This document shows, one piece after another, positions 51,318 to 60,157 of a stretch of DNA of 64,000 nt. Origin of the DNA: Lachnospiraceae bacterium (lineage in GTDB: Bacteria > Bacillota > Clostridia > Lachnospirales > Lachnospiraceae); assembly GCA_017437065.1 (NCBI GenBank), contig JAFSBX010000143.1:1-64000 (forward strand), in the 5' to 3' direction. Positions within the stretch are counted from its first letter, which is position 1. Each line of letters opens with the position of its first letter. Made by a program: the position numbers and the translations under genes. The notes beneath the pieces were generated by a model. That model did no database searches and was not told the DNA's origin. It saw only the letters and a program-made list of their open reading frames with translations.

Positions 51318-51348
51318 AAAGCCAAGAGAATGTCCTCTTGGCTTTTTA
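51318..51348 (+). terminator. Terminator hairpin in front of fprA
   Basis: AAAGCCAAGAG pairs with CTCTTGGCTTT around AATGTC and is followed by a T run. It may end the DUF554 transcript or attenuate the fprA leader. Confidence 0.75.
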
Positions 51349-51368
51349 TGGATAAAATGGAGGAGCAT

Positions 51369-52532
51369 ATGAAAGTAACTATAACAGAAAAAGTAAAATA
51401 CATTGGAGTAGATGATACAACGATTGACTTATTTGAAAGTCAGTATGTCGTTCCGGAAGGAGTGTCTTATAATTCTTATGTGATTTTAGATGAAAAAGTA
51501 GCAGTTATGGATACGGTTGATAAACGGGGAATGGCAGAATGGGAAAAAAATCTTATTTCAGAGCTGAATGGTAGAAATGTAGATTATTTAGTGATGCAGC
51601 ATTTGGAACCGGATCATTCAGGAAGTATTACAAGATTAGTTGAGCTGTTTCCCGATATGGTATTAGTAGGAAATGCAAAAACTTTTGCAATGCTGCCTCA
51701 ATTTTTTGATTTCGATTTGGAAGGGAAAACATTGATTGTAAAAGAAGGAGACACGTTATCTTTAGGTGAGCATGAATTGACTTTTGTAATGGCACCAATG
51801 GTACACTGGCCGGAAGTTATGGTATCTTATGACAGCAAAGATAAAATTTTATTTTCAGCAGATGGATTTGGCAAATTTGGAGCTTTGGAATTAACGAAAG
51901 ACGCAGATTGGGCATGTGAAGCAAGAAGGTACTATTTTAATATTGCAGGAAAATATGGTGCACCGGTACAGACTTTATTAAAGAAAGCTGCAACATTGGA
52001 AATTGATTACATATGCCCATTACATGGACCGGTTTTATCAGAAAACCTTGGATACTATATTGACTTATATGATACATGGAGTAGTTATCAGCCGGAAAAT
52101 AAAGGGGTACTTGTTGCATATGCTTCTATACATGGGAATACAGCCAAAGTGGCTGAAAAGATAGGTGAGATGTTGCGAAAAAAGGGTGTTGAAAAGGTTG
52201 TTGTAAGTGATTTGGCAAGAGAAGATATGGCAGAAGTGATTGAAGATGCGTTCAGATATGACAGGATGATTGTTGCAGCAGCCAGTTACGATGGGGGAGT
52301 ATTCCCTTGTATGCAGGATTTCTTATTACATTTGCAGAGTAAGGCTTATCAGAACAGAAAAGTAGCCATTGTAGAAAATGGCTCATGGGCACCATGTGCC
52401 GGAAAGGTAATGAAATCGATTCTGGAAACAATGAAGAATATAGATTTGGTTGAAGATATAGTAACAGTACGTACTACGATGAAAGAATCTGATATGCAAA
52501 ATATTGAGAAACTTGTAAACAGCATGATTTAG
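51369..52532 (+). CDS. Flavodiiron protein (FprA-type, oxygen/NO reductase)
   Basis: A 387-residue enzyme with a metallo-beta-lactamase-like di-iron domain (ligand motif HLEPDHSGS, then MVHWPEVM, SADGFGKFG and LHGPVLSEN) and a C-terminal flavodoxin domain (VAYASIHGNTAKVAEKI). In anaerobes it reduces oxygen to water or nitric oxide to nitrous oxide, often fed by rubredoxin. ATG 51369 after TGGAGGAG is the family-like start; an upstream frame adds 13 unsupported residues. Confidence 0.95.
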   Translation: MKVTITEKVKYIGVDDTTIDLFESQYVVPEGVSYNSYVILDEKVAVMDTVDKRGMAEWEKNLISELNGRNVDYLVMQHLEPDHSGSITRLVELFPDMVLVGNAKTFAMLPQFFDFDLEGKTLIVKEGDTLSLGEHELTFVMAPMVHWPEVMVSYDSKDKILFSADGFGKFGALELTKDADWACEARRYYFNIAGKYGAPVQTLLKKAATLEIDYICPLHGPVLSENLGYYIDLYDTWSSYQPENKGVLVAYASIHGNTAKVAEKIGEMLRKKGVEKVVVSDLAREDMAEVIEDAFRYDRMIVAAASYDGGVFPCMQDFLLHLQSKAYQNRKVAIVENGSWAPCAGKVMKSILETMKNIDLVEDIVTVRTTMKESDMQNIEKLVNSMI

Positions 52533-52627
52533 GGACGGAACAATACATGGTATATTAGAATATAAAGACAAATACAAAATAATGGAAACCTTGATTTGAG
52601 TGCCTGTAAAGGTGGAAGGGAGCGAGA

Positions 52628-54979
52628 ATGAACATTGAAACGATACTTGCAGAATATGATGCTATGTTTGGGAAAAACAGTTTGGATGAAATTGAAGAAT
52701 ATTTAATTTTGCATATAAAAAAGGCAGTCGAACAATCGGAACCGGGAGTTGTTATTACATTATTAAACGAAATCATCGGATTTTGCAGAGATACAACACA
52801 AAAAAAGAAGGCACTGCGGTATTGTGACGAATTGAAACAGGTTTTAGGAAGGATGCAGTTGGAAGGAAGCATTGAATATGCCACTTCTTTATTGAATATT
52901 ACGAATGCATACAGAGCATTCGGTTTATTTGAGGAATCTCTTAATGCCTACAATGAGGTATTAAAGATATATGAAGAAAAGCTCTCAGCAAATGATTTTC
53001 GTTTTGCAAGCCTGTATAATAATTGGAGTCTTTTGTATCAGGAGATGGAAGATTTTGTGAATGCGAAGGAAATGCTGTTGCGGGCACTTTGCATTGCAAA
53101 TTCTTATGAAGAAGCAGTGATGGAGCAGGCGACTACCAAAACGAATCTGGCAGCAACCTTATTGCAGATTGGAACTAAAGAAGTTTATAAAGAAGCGGTG
53201 CAATATTTAAAGGAGGCTTTGCAGGTATTTGAAGCTGATGGCGGCAGGGATTTTCATTATGGAGCTGCACTGGTAACTCTGGGAGATGCTTATAATTATG
53301 TAAAAGATTATGTGAATGCAGCCCGGAGCTATGAAGCTGGATTAAGAGAAATAGAGAAGCATGTAGGTAAAACGGATAATTATGCAAGAGTGTTGGAAAA
53401 GTATCAGTATGTGAAGGAGAAGATAGAGAAAACAGATAACCGGACATCAAATTTGGAGAGAAGTCGGGAATTTTATGAAATGTATGGAAAAAATATGATT
53501 CATACACAATTTCCGGAGTATGAAAAACGAATTGCAGTAGGTTTGGTTGGAGAAGGTTCTGACTGTTACGGCTTCGATGATGAGATTTCCGCAGATCATG
53601 ACTATGAGATAGGATTTTACATGTGGATTACGGAGGAGGATTATAAAAAGATTGGGGAGTCATTGCAGGATGAATATAATAAGATAACTGCTAAGTTTTC
53701 ATTACAGAATAAAAATAGTATGTTTTTGAAGCAGCGCCGTGGTGTGTTTACTGTGAATGACTTTTACAATCAACTGCTTGGAACTGCTTATAATTTTGAA
53801 AAAGAAGTTTTGGTTGATTATGAAAATATCAATGAATACAGTTTAGCAGCTGCTACAAATGGAAATATATTTTGTGATGATTTAGGGGTGTTTACAGCAG
53901 CAAGAGAGACATTGCTACAATATTATCCGGAGAATTTGTGGCGAAAAAAGCTTGCCCAAAGTATACATGAGTTTTCCCAATATGCACAAAGCAATTATTC
54001 CAGAATGATGGCGAGAAAAGATGTTGTTACTGCCAATATATGTAAGATGAAAGCGGTAGAAGCAACAATGGATTTACTATATTTGTTGCAACGTAAATAC
54101 GCTCCATATTACAAATGGAAGAAAAAGGGCTTAGAGAAGAATGGATTCTCACAGGAAGTGCTTGATTTCCTTGAAAAGATTGCAGAATTGCCAAATCAAA
54201 TTCATGCATGGGAAGATGTGAAATATAGTTCCGGTGTTATCAATACGAAGGATGAATGTGTGAGTCTGTTTGAAGAAGTTGCAAGGCTTTTATTGGGAGA
54301 ATTGAAACGGTTAAATCTGGCGAAGGGAGAAGATGTTTTTCTTGAGTCTTACATTGGTCAGGTTTTGAAAGGAAGAAATATGGAGATAGTCGAAAAAATT
54401 GTAGAACTGGAATGGAAACAATTTGATAAGGTAAAGAATGAAGGCGGCAGAGCGGATTGTCAGGATAATTGGGGAACTTTTTCGATTATGCGTAAGAGTC
54501 AGTATCTTGCATGGACGGATGAATTATTAGACAGCTTTTATAATGATTTGCTTGTTGCAGAAAGTAAAGGATGGAACATGATTATGGAAAAGTATGCCAG
54601 AATGATGCAAAGTACCTGTCCGGAAAGATACGCGGAGTTTGAAAAGGATTTACCTGAAATCAGTGAGGAAAGAATTGCTATTCAGGAGGAAATCATTAAA
54701 ATTCAGGTTGCCTGGATGGAAGAGTTTGCAGGCAAATATCCCAAGATGGCAGGTAATGCCAGAAGTATAAGAAGCAGTGAAGATACAGCGTATAATACTT
54801 CTTACGAAACTTATCTTAGAGGAGAAATAAGCACCTATTCGGAAAATACGTTTGTTTTATATGGAATGTTTATTGCAGGATTTATGAAGGAAAATAGAAA
54901 TCTGGCATATGAGATTATGGAAAACACGGCTAAATTGTATGGATATAGTTCTGTTAGTGATGCAGAGAGCAAAATATAA
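52628..54979 (+). CDS. TPR - nucleotidyltransferase-like (DUF4037) - DUF4125 fusion protein
   Basis: A 783-residue cytoplasmic protein. Residues about 1-275 are tetratricopeptide repeats (SLLNITNAYRAFGLFEES; ALVTLGDAYNYVKDYVNAA). Residues about 285-560 hold a nucleotidyltransferase-like domain with G310-S311 and D323-x-D325, as in minimal nucleotidyltransferases, and a helical tail similar to DUF4037. Residues about 580-780 match DUF4125 (ADCQDNWGTFSIMRKSQYL). It may transfer a nucleotide to a target recognised by the TPR part; no target is known. It lies alone between fprA and aroA. Confidence 0.8.
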   Translation: MNIETILAEYDAMFGKNSLDEIEEYLILHIKKAVEQSEPGVVITLLNEIIGFCRDTTQKKKALRYCDELKQVLGRMQLEGSIEYATSLLNITNAYRAFGLFEESLNAYNEVLKIYEEKLSANDFRFASLYNNWSLLYQEMEDFVNAKEMLLRALCIANSYEEAVMEQATTKTNLAATLLQIGTKEVYKEAVQYLKEALQVFEADGGRDFHYGAALVTLGDAYNYVKDYVNAARSYEAGLREIEKHVGKTDNYARVLEKYQYVKEKIEKTDNRTSNLERSREFYEMYGKNMIHTQFPEYEKRIAVGLVGEGSDCYGFDDEISADHDYEIGFYMWITEEDYKKIGESLQDEYNKITAKFSLQNKNSMFLKQRRGVFTVNDFYNQLLGTAYNFEKEVLVDYENINEYSLAAATNGNIFCDDLGVFTAARETLLQYYPENLWRKKLAQSIHEFSQYAQSNYSRMMARKDVVTANICKMKAVEATMDLLYLLQRKYAPYYKWKKKGLEKNGFSQEVLDFLEKIAELPNQIHAWEDVKYSSGVINTKDECVSLFEEVARLLLGELKRLNLAKGEDVFLESYIGQVLKGRNMEIVEKIVELEWKQFDKVKNEGGRADCQDNWGTFSIMRKSQYLAWTDELLDSFYNDLLVAESKGWNMIMEKYARMMQSTCPERYAEFEKDLPEISEERIAIQEEIIKIQVAWMEEFAGKYPKMAGNARSIRSSEDTAYNTSYETYLRGEISTYSENTFVLYGMFIAGFMKENRNLAYEIMENTAKLYGYSSVSDAESKI

Positions 54980-55048
54980 GGATTGCATATCATAGGGAAG
55001 AATTATAAAATGGTAAGTATATTTGCACAGAATCCCCGGAGGTTGATT

Positions 55049-56389
55049 ATGAATAAAGAGATTTATGAGGTAAAATGCCCAAAGAAAATAAATAGAAGTG
55101 TTTTAGCGGAGGCAATGGTGCCCGGTTCGAAGTCAATTACTAACAGAGCATTATTGCTGGCGGCTATGGCAGAAGGCACCAGCATAATTAACGGTTGTCT
55201 GACAAGTGACGACGCAAAGCATTTTCTGGAATGTCTTAAAGCACTTGGATTTCCGGTGAATGAAGTCTCTGATAAAGGTTTTGGAAGTAATATTACCATC
55301 ACAGGCTATGGTGGAGAGATACCAAACAAAAAAGCAGAAATCTATGTAGGAAGTGCAGGAACGGCAGCCAGATTTCTGGTAGCGATGTTAGCCTTTTCGG
55401 ATGGAGAGTACATAGTGAATTCTTCCGAACAGATGAAAAAACGTCCAATGCAGCCACTGATAGATGCTCTTAGAAATGCAGGAGCTGAAGTGGTGTGTAT
55501 GGAAGAAGAGGGACGTTTTCCGTTACACATTATCGGAGCTAAGGATAAATCACTGATTCCTGACAGTTTTACTGTAAATATTGACAAAAGTTCACAGTTT
55601 TTAAGTGCCCTGCTTATTGCTGTAGGAACCCTTGGAAAGAAAGCTGAAATAAATGTTGTAGGTACACATGGACTCAGTTATGTAGACCTTACGGCGGAAA
55701 TGATGAAAAGTTTTGGAATATCCGTGGAAAAACAAACTGTAGAAGGACAGATAAAATATCTGTTTTCGGGAGAAGGAAGCTACAAAGCACGGGAATATGA
55801 TGTTGAGCCTGATATGTCGGCAGCAGCTTATTTTTATGCACTTGCAGCAGTGCTTGGAACAAAGGTAAGCGTAAAGGGAGTAAGTGTCAATATGCTTCAG
55901 GGAGATGTGGAATTCCTAAAAGTACTTGAGAAAATGGGATGTGAGGTACAGGAATTAAATAATGGAAATGTAGCTGTAGCCGGTGTAGAGAATGGAAAGC
56001 TTAAGGGCGGATTTACTATCGATATGTCTGCATTTTCCGATCAGGCACTAACATTGGCAGCAATAGCACCATTTGCAGATGCACCAATAGCTATAACAGG
56101 CATAGGACATATTCGTCTACAGGAATGTGACAGAATAAATGCGATAGTCAATAATCTTACAGCGCTCGGAATAAAGGTAGATGAAAAAGAGGATGAGGTA
56201 ACTATATATCCGGGAACACTAAAGAGTTGTGAGTTAGAAACCTACAATGACCATAGAGTAGCAATGTCATTTGCACTTACGGGACTTAGAGCAGAAGGAA
56301 TCGGCATAATAGACCCATCCTGCTGTAAAAAGACATTTGCAGAGTATTTTGATATGCTTGAAAAGGTATTATCCTACAGTTGTAATTAG
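55049..56389 (+). CDS. aroA: 3-phosphoshikimate 1-carboxyvinyltransferase (EPSP synthase)
   Basis: A 446-residue enzyme of the shikimate pathway joining phosphoenolpyruvate to shikimate 3-phosphate. It shows PGSKSITNRALLLAAMAEG, the glycine-rich YVGSAGTAARFLVA, KKRPMQPLIDAL, DKSSQFLSALLIA and the late ETYNDHRVAMSFAL. CGGAGG lies 7 bases before ATG 55049; the frame extends 22 codons upstream without support. No other aro genes are adjacent. Confidence 0.95.
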   Translation: MNKEIYEVKCPKKINRSVLAEAMVPGSKSITNRALLLAAMAEGTSIINGCLTSDDAKHFLECLKALGFPVNEVSDKGFGSNITITGYGGEIPNKKAEIYVGSAGTAARFLVAMLAFSDGEYIVNSSEQMKKRPMQPLIDALRNAGAEVVCMEEEGRFPLHIIGAKDKSLIPDSFTVNIDKSSQFLSALLIAVGTLGKKAEINVVGTHGLSYVDLTAEMMKSFGISVEKQTVEGQIKYLFSGEGSYKAREYDVEPDMSAAAYFYALAAVLGTKVSVKGVSVNMLQGDVEFLKVLEKMGCEVQELNNGNVAVAGVENGKLKGGFTIDMSAFSDQALTLAAIAPFADAPIAITGIGHIRLQECDRINAIVNNLTALGIKVDEKEDEVTIYPGTLKSCELETYNDHRVAMSFALTGLRAEGIGIIDPSCCKKTFAEYFDMLEKVLSYSCN

Positions 56390-56494
56390 TAAAGAGAGAG
56401 CGTTTTGCATTTAAACCATTGACAAATACCGCAAAAACTGCTAATTTACTCCTTGGATACTTTTATCCACATTAGACAAGGGAGGAAAAGAAAA

Positions 56495-57169
56495 ATGAAA
56501 AACATGAAGAAGTTAGTAGTTATGCTTGTATGCGTTATGGCAATTGGTTTGCTTGGAGGCTGTGGAAAGTCTTTTGATGCATCTGCATACACAAAGGCAT
56601 TATTGGACAATTCTTACAAGAATGACCCTTCAGGAATTGTAGACATGAAAATCGGAACTGCCGAAGAAGCAGCAGCACTTTACGAAGAAGGACTTGATAA
56701 TGAGATGGAAGCAATGGGGGCTTCATCAGACTTTACAGAAGAACAGGTGGCTGCATATCGTGAAGTAATTGCAGATATTCTTGCAGGTGCTAAATATACT
56801 GTTGGCGAAGCTGAGAAACAGGATGATGGTTCTTATGTAGTAACAGTAACATATGAGCAGATGAATATTTTTGAGCCGGCAATGGAAGCATATATGGCAG
56901 AAGTTACAGAGATGACTACAGTATGGACTGAAGCAGTTTTAGCCGGTGAAGAAGCACCGACAGAAGAAGAGATGTATAATGAGATTATCGTTGCATTAAA
57001 AGATTGTCTTGCAGAAACTCTTACAACTGTAACTTATGATGAGCCTGCAACTGCAACAGTTAGAATTGAATTGGTAGATAAGAAATATCAGCCAAATGAA
57101 GCAGATATTGCAAATCTTGAAAGTGTGTTCTTTGATATTGATGCAATGAACAATATGAGCTTTGAATAA
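56495..57169 (+). CDS. Lipoprotein of unknown function
   Basis: A 224-residue lipoprotein. The signal peptide MKNMKKLVVMLVCVMAIGLL ends in the lipobox LLGGC, giving a lipid-anchored Cys near residue 21. The mature part is acidic (many Glu, Ala and Thr), with alternating helices and strands and VTVTYEQMNIFEPAMEAYM. It resembles small lipoproteins annotated as DUF5105-like, though I cannot confirm the family. GGGAGGAA precedes ATG 56495. Confidence 0.8.
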   Translation: MKNMKKLVVMLVCVMAIGLLGGCGKSFDASAYTKALLDNSYKNDPSGIVDMKIGTAEEAAALYEEGLDNEMEAMGASSDFTEEQVAAYREVIADILAGAKYTVGEAEKQDDGSYVVTVTYEQMNIFEPAMEAYMAEVTEMTTVWTEAVLAGEEAPTEEEMYNEIIVALKDCLAETLTTVTYDEPATATVRIELVDKKYQPNEADIANLESVFFDIDAMNNMSFE

Positions 57170-57173
57170 ATGA

Positions 57174-57202
57174 GAAAAACCATCGGAAACGGTGGTTTTT
57201 TT
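57174..57202 (+). terminator. Terminator after the lipoprotein gene
   Basis: AAAACCATCG and CGGTGGTTTT form a stem capped by a GAAA loop, followed by a T run. Confidence 0.85.
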
Positions 57203-57225
57203 GTACCAATTTATCTTAAAAATAA

Positions 57226-57254
57226 TTGACTCGTTATAATAACTATGATAAAAT
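57226..57254 (+). promoter_or_regulatory. Promoter of the Rpn nuclease gene
   Basis: TTGACT (57226-57231), 17-base spacer and TAAAAT (57249-57254), about 110 bases before the start. The layout resembles the orphan promoter at 17444-17472. Confidence 0.6.
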
Positions 57255-57362
57255 CAGCATATCAATTGAAAGCACATTTTAACTTTCTATTTATTCATGC
57301 CGAAATCCGGCACAGATTCAATTTTCTATTTAATCAAGTTATATATAAGGAGGACTATGTCT

Positions 57363-58463
57363 ATGACAAACAATTTAAAAAACTATTTTCCACTTATCAG
57401 AGAGCGGGAAGAATTGCTTTCAGAAATTAAAGGAAATGCAAAATTGCGAGCTATTTATGAAGAATGGAGTTTAGAAAACAGAGAAGAATTTCTGGATTTT
57501 TGCACCGGAGTGCGTGGAATGAAAATCTTGTACGACTCTTTTTTTAAAGAAGTTATGAATCCGGAGTATACGCCTGAACGATTAGAGCAATTTTTATGTG
57601 TTGTACTGAATCGTAAAGTAAAGATTGTACGTATTCTTCCGAATGATTCCACAAGGATTGCAGATGAAACATCATTACTAATTACCGATATTGTGGTGGA
57701 GTTGGAGGATGGTACGCTGGCCAATGTGGAAATCCAGAAAATCGGCTATGCTTTTCCGGGAGCAAGGAGTGCATGTTACTCGGCAGATATGCTGTTACGC
57801 CAGTATAAGCGGGTACGTGCAAAACAGGGAGAAGATTTTTCCTATAATAATATTAAAAATGTTTATCTGATCGTTATTTTTGAAAACAGCCCCAAGGAAT
57901 TTTGGGAGTTTCCAAATGTCTATTATCACCGTTCTAAACAGGTTTTTGACAGTAGCTTAAATCTGAATCTGCTACAGGAGTTCATCATGATTCCTCTTGA
58001 CATTTTCCGAGAGAATATGCACAATAAAGCTATAGAAACACCATTAGAGGCATGGCTGACATTTTTAGCAGAAGAAGAGCCGGAAAGGATTGTTACATTA
58101 ATAGGCAGATATCCGGAATTTAAGGCTATGTATGAAACTCTTTATCTGATGTGTCAGAATACGGAAAGGGTGATGGAGATGTTTTCGGAAGAACTGCGTG
58201 AACTGGATAGAAATACTGTGAAATACATGATTGAAGAACAGCAGAGAGAATTGGATAAGCAGAAAGAGACATTGTGTGAACAGGCAGAACAAATACATGA
58301 ACAGGAAGAGCAAATACATGAACAGAAAGAGCAAATACATGAACAGAAAGAACAAATACATAAGCAGGCAGAACAGATAAATAAACAGTCGGAGAAGATT
58401 AAGGTACAGGAAGAACAGATAGAAAAACTTAAGCTGGAGCTGGAAAAGCTTCGTGAAAAATAA
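57363..58463 (+). CDS. Rpn-family PD-(D/E)XK nuclease/transposase with coiled-coil tail
   Basis: A 366-residue protein of the recombination-promoting nuclease family. The core has FFKEVMNPEYTPERLEQFL, then ITDIVVELEDGTLANVEIQK, carrying the D-x(n)-E-x-Q form of the nuclease motif, and SACYSADMLLRQY. The last 100 residues are a Gln/Glu coiled coil built on a seven-residue repeat (EQIHEQK). Two ATG codons (57357, 57363) follow AAGGAGG; 57363 has the better spacing. Such genes are repeated and mobile in related genomes; a decayed one is at 17666. Confidence 0.85.
   Translation: MTNNLKNYFPLIREREELLSEIKGNAKLRAIYEEWSLENREEFLDFCTGVRGMKILYDSFFKEVMNPEYTPERLEQFLCVVLNRKVKIVRILPNDSTRIADETSLLITDIVVELEDGTLANVEIQKIGYAFPGARSACYSADMLLRQYKRVRAKQGEDFSYNNIKNVYLIVIFENSPKEFWEFPNVYYHRSKQVFDSSLNLNLLQEFIMIPLDIFRENMHNKAIETPLEAWLTFLAEEEPERIVTLIGRYPEFKAMYETLYLMCQNTERVMEMFSEELRELDRNTVKYMIEEQQRELDKQKETLCEQAEQIHEQEEQIHEQKEQIHEQKEQIHKQAEQINKQSEKIKVQEEQIEKLKLELEKLREK
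58278..58403 (+). repeat. 21-bp tandem repeats inside the Rpn gene
   Basis: Six units of 21 bases (starting at 58278, 58299, 58320, 58341, 58362 and 58383) encode one heptad each. The middle units are almost identical (GAACAGAAAGARCAAATACAT) and the outer ones diverged, a pattern of repeat expansion that would change the coiled-coil length in register. Confidence 0.85.
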
Positions 58464-58470
58464 TAATAGA

Positions 58471-58496
58471 AAAGGGCTGTCCATCAGCCCTTTTTG
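58471..58496 (+). terminator. Terminator after the Rpn gene
   Basis: AAAGGGCTG pairs with CAGCCCTTT around a five-base loop, followed by TTT. Confidence 0.8.
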
Positions 58497-58516
58497 AATA
58501 AAAATATTATCTGAAA

Positions 58517-58999
58517 TTAACAGGCAATATCAACATTCATTCCTTTATATTTAATCCCGTCAGTAGCTTTTTTGTCTTGCTGGTAGGGATTTTCTTCGTT
58601 ATAGTACTTGATCTGTGTATTGGTTTCGCCACCTGATACATAGGAACGACCACATTCGGGGCAAACGGAAGTCTGAATGGAAACTGTAGCAGACATTACT
58701 TTTCCGTTATTCATAGCAGCTTTTTTATAAGCGTTAGAAACGTGTTCCTGTTCGTGAGCTCGTACACGGGTTGCAGCTGCTTCGGGAGAAATGTGTGATG
58801 CCGATTTAAAGGAAACCATTTCATTCGAACCATCTTGATATTTACGATTCTCACATGTTTGACATTCTGCCGGAGAAGATTTGCGTCCTGCAACTTTTTC
58901 TGTGGATTCTCCGGGATTTCTTATAATATTAGAAGTGTCAGTATTATTGTAATTACCGTAATAATATCCGCCTGTCATATTTGTAATTGAACCAACCAT
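58517..58999 (-). CDS. Small HExxH metalloprotease-like protein (SprA-related)
   Basis: A 160-residue protein with ECQTCENRKYQDGSNEMVSF, then the zinc motif HEQEH in RVRAHEQEHVSNAYKKA, and a second cysteine pair CPECGRSYVSGG. The pattern matches the SprA-related putative metalloprotease family. There is no signal peptide; the first 25 residues are rich in Gly, Tyr and Asn. AAGGAGG lies 7 bases before ATG 58999. The substrate is unknown. Confidence 0.8.
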   Translation of the reverse strand: MVGSITNMTGGYYYGNYNNTDTSNIIRNPGESTEKVAGRKSSPAECQTCENRKYQDGSNEMVSFKSASHISPEAAATRVRAHEQEHVSNAYKKAAMNNGKVMSATVSIQTSVCPECGRSYVSGGETNTQIKYYNEENPYQQDKKATDGIKYKGMNVDIAC

Positions 59000-59207
59000 A
59001 ATAATTCCTCCTTGTATATATTGGAAAGTAAGATGTCATTCAATAAGATAATTATATAAAAAGTTTAGCATATTATGGGAGAAAATACAATATTTTGGCG
59101 GAATGTGATATAATTCTGAGTGGTGTGCGAGTAGAAGAAGTAAAAAGTATACATCAATTAATGAATGCAAGTGTGTAGGCTTTGATGTATTTAGACAAAG
59201 GAGACGT

Positions 59208-60122
59208 ATGAGAAAAGTTAATTGGAAGAATTCATTTATGCTGCTTGTGACAGCTGCTATATGGGGAGCGGCTTTTGTGGCGCAGAGTGTTGGAATGGAA
59301 TATATTGGTCCGTTTACATTTAACTGTGTCAGAAATATTATCGGTGGACTGGTGTTAATTCCATGTATATGGTTTTTGGATAAATGGAAAGAAAAAGAGA
59401 ACAAAAGCAAAGCGAAATTAGAGGAAGGGAAAGATTCCGGGGATAGAAAAAAACTATTGACAGGTGGAACATGCTGTGGAATTGCGCTATTCCTTGCTTC
59501 CAATATGCAACAGATTGGTATTCAGTATACAACAGTTGGAAAAGCAGGATTCATTACTGCGTTATATATTGTTATTGTGCCGATTTTAGGGATTTTCTTA
59601 AAAAAGAAGTGTAATGTACAAATATGGATTGGAGTAATTATTGCTATAATGGGATTTTATCTTTTGAGTATAAAAGATGGTTTTCGGTTAGAAATAGCAG
59701 ACACTTACCTGTTGGGTTCGGCGGTTTTATTTTCTGTACATATTTTAGTGATAGATTATTTTTCACCAAGAACAAATGGTGTAAAAATGTCCTGTATTCA
59801 ATTTTTTGTGTGTGGAATTTTGTCCGGTGTTGTAATGTTTTTAGTAGAGACACCTGATTTGAGAAGTATATTTGCCGCATGGATGCCTGTTTTGTATGCA
59901 GGAGTACTTTCGTGTGGAGTGGCATATACGTTGCAAATTGTAGGGCAAAAGGACTTTCATCCGACGATTGCATCTTTGATACTGAGTTTAGAATCTGTGT
60001 TTTCGGTTCTGGCAGGTTGGATTATTTTGGAACAGGCATTGACAAGGAGGGAATTACTCGGTTGTATATTAATTTTCTGTGCAATTGTTTTGGCACAGAT
60101 ACCGATAAAAAGAACCAGCTAG
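59208..60122 (+). CDS. EamA/DMT-family transporter
   Basis: A 304-residue membrane protein with ten predicted helices in two EamA repeats: AAIWGAAFVAQSVGMEYIGP and NCVRNIIGGL in the first, GSAVLFSVHILVIDYF and LILSLESVFSVLAGWIIL in the second. A charged loop of about 25 residues (EKENKSKAKLEEGKDSGD) lies after helix 2. The family exports metabolites or amino acids; the substrate is unknown. AAAGGAG precedes the ATG. Confidence 0.92.
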   Translation: MRKVNWKNSFMLLVTAAIWGAAFVAQSVGMEYIGPFTFNCVRNIIGGLVLIPCIWFLDKWKEKENKSKAKLEEGKDSGDRKKLLTGGTCCGIALFLASNMQQIGIQYTTVGKAGFITALYIVIVPILGIFLKKKCNVQIWIGVIIAIMGFYLLSIKDGFRLEIADTYLLGSAVLFSVHILVIDYFSPRTNGVKMSCIQFFVCGILSGVVMFLVETPDLRSIFAAWMPVLYAGVLSCGVAYTLQIVGQKDFHPTIASLILSLESVFSVLAGWIILEQALTRRELLGCILIFCAIVLAQIPIKRTS

Positions 60123-60157
60123 TATTTTAGAAATAAAATACCAGCTGGTTTTTGCAA

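Noticed and set aside
58278..58403. Tandem repeats as a CRISPR-like array
   Set aside because: Units are contiguous 21-mers without spacers and in frame within a coding region.
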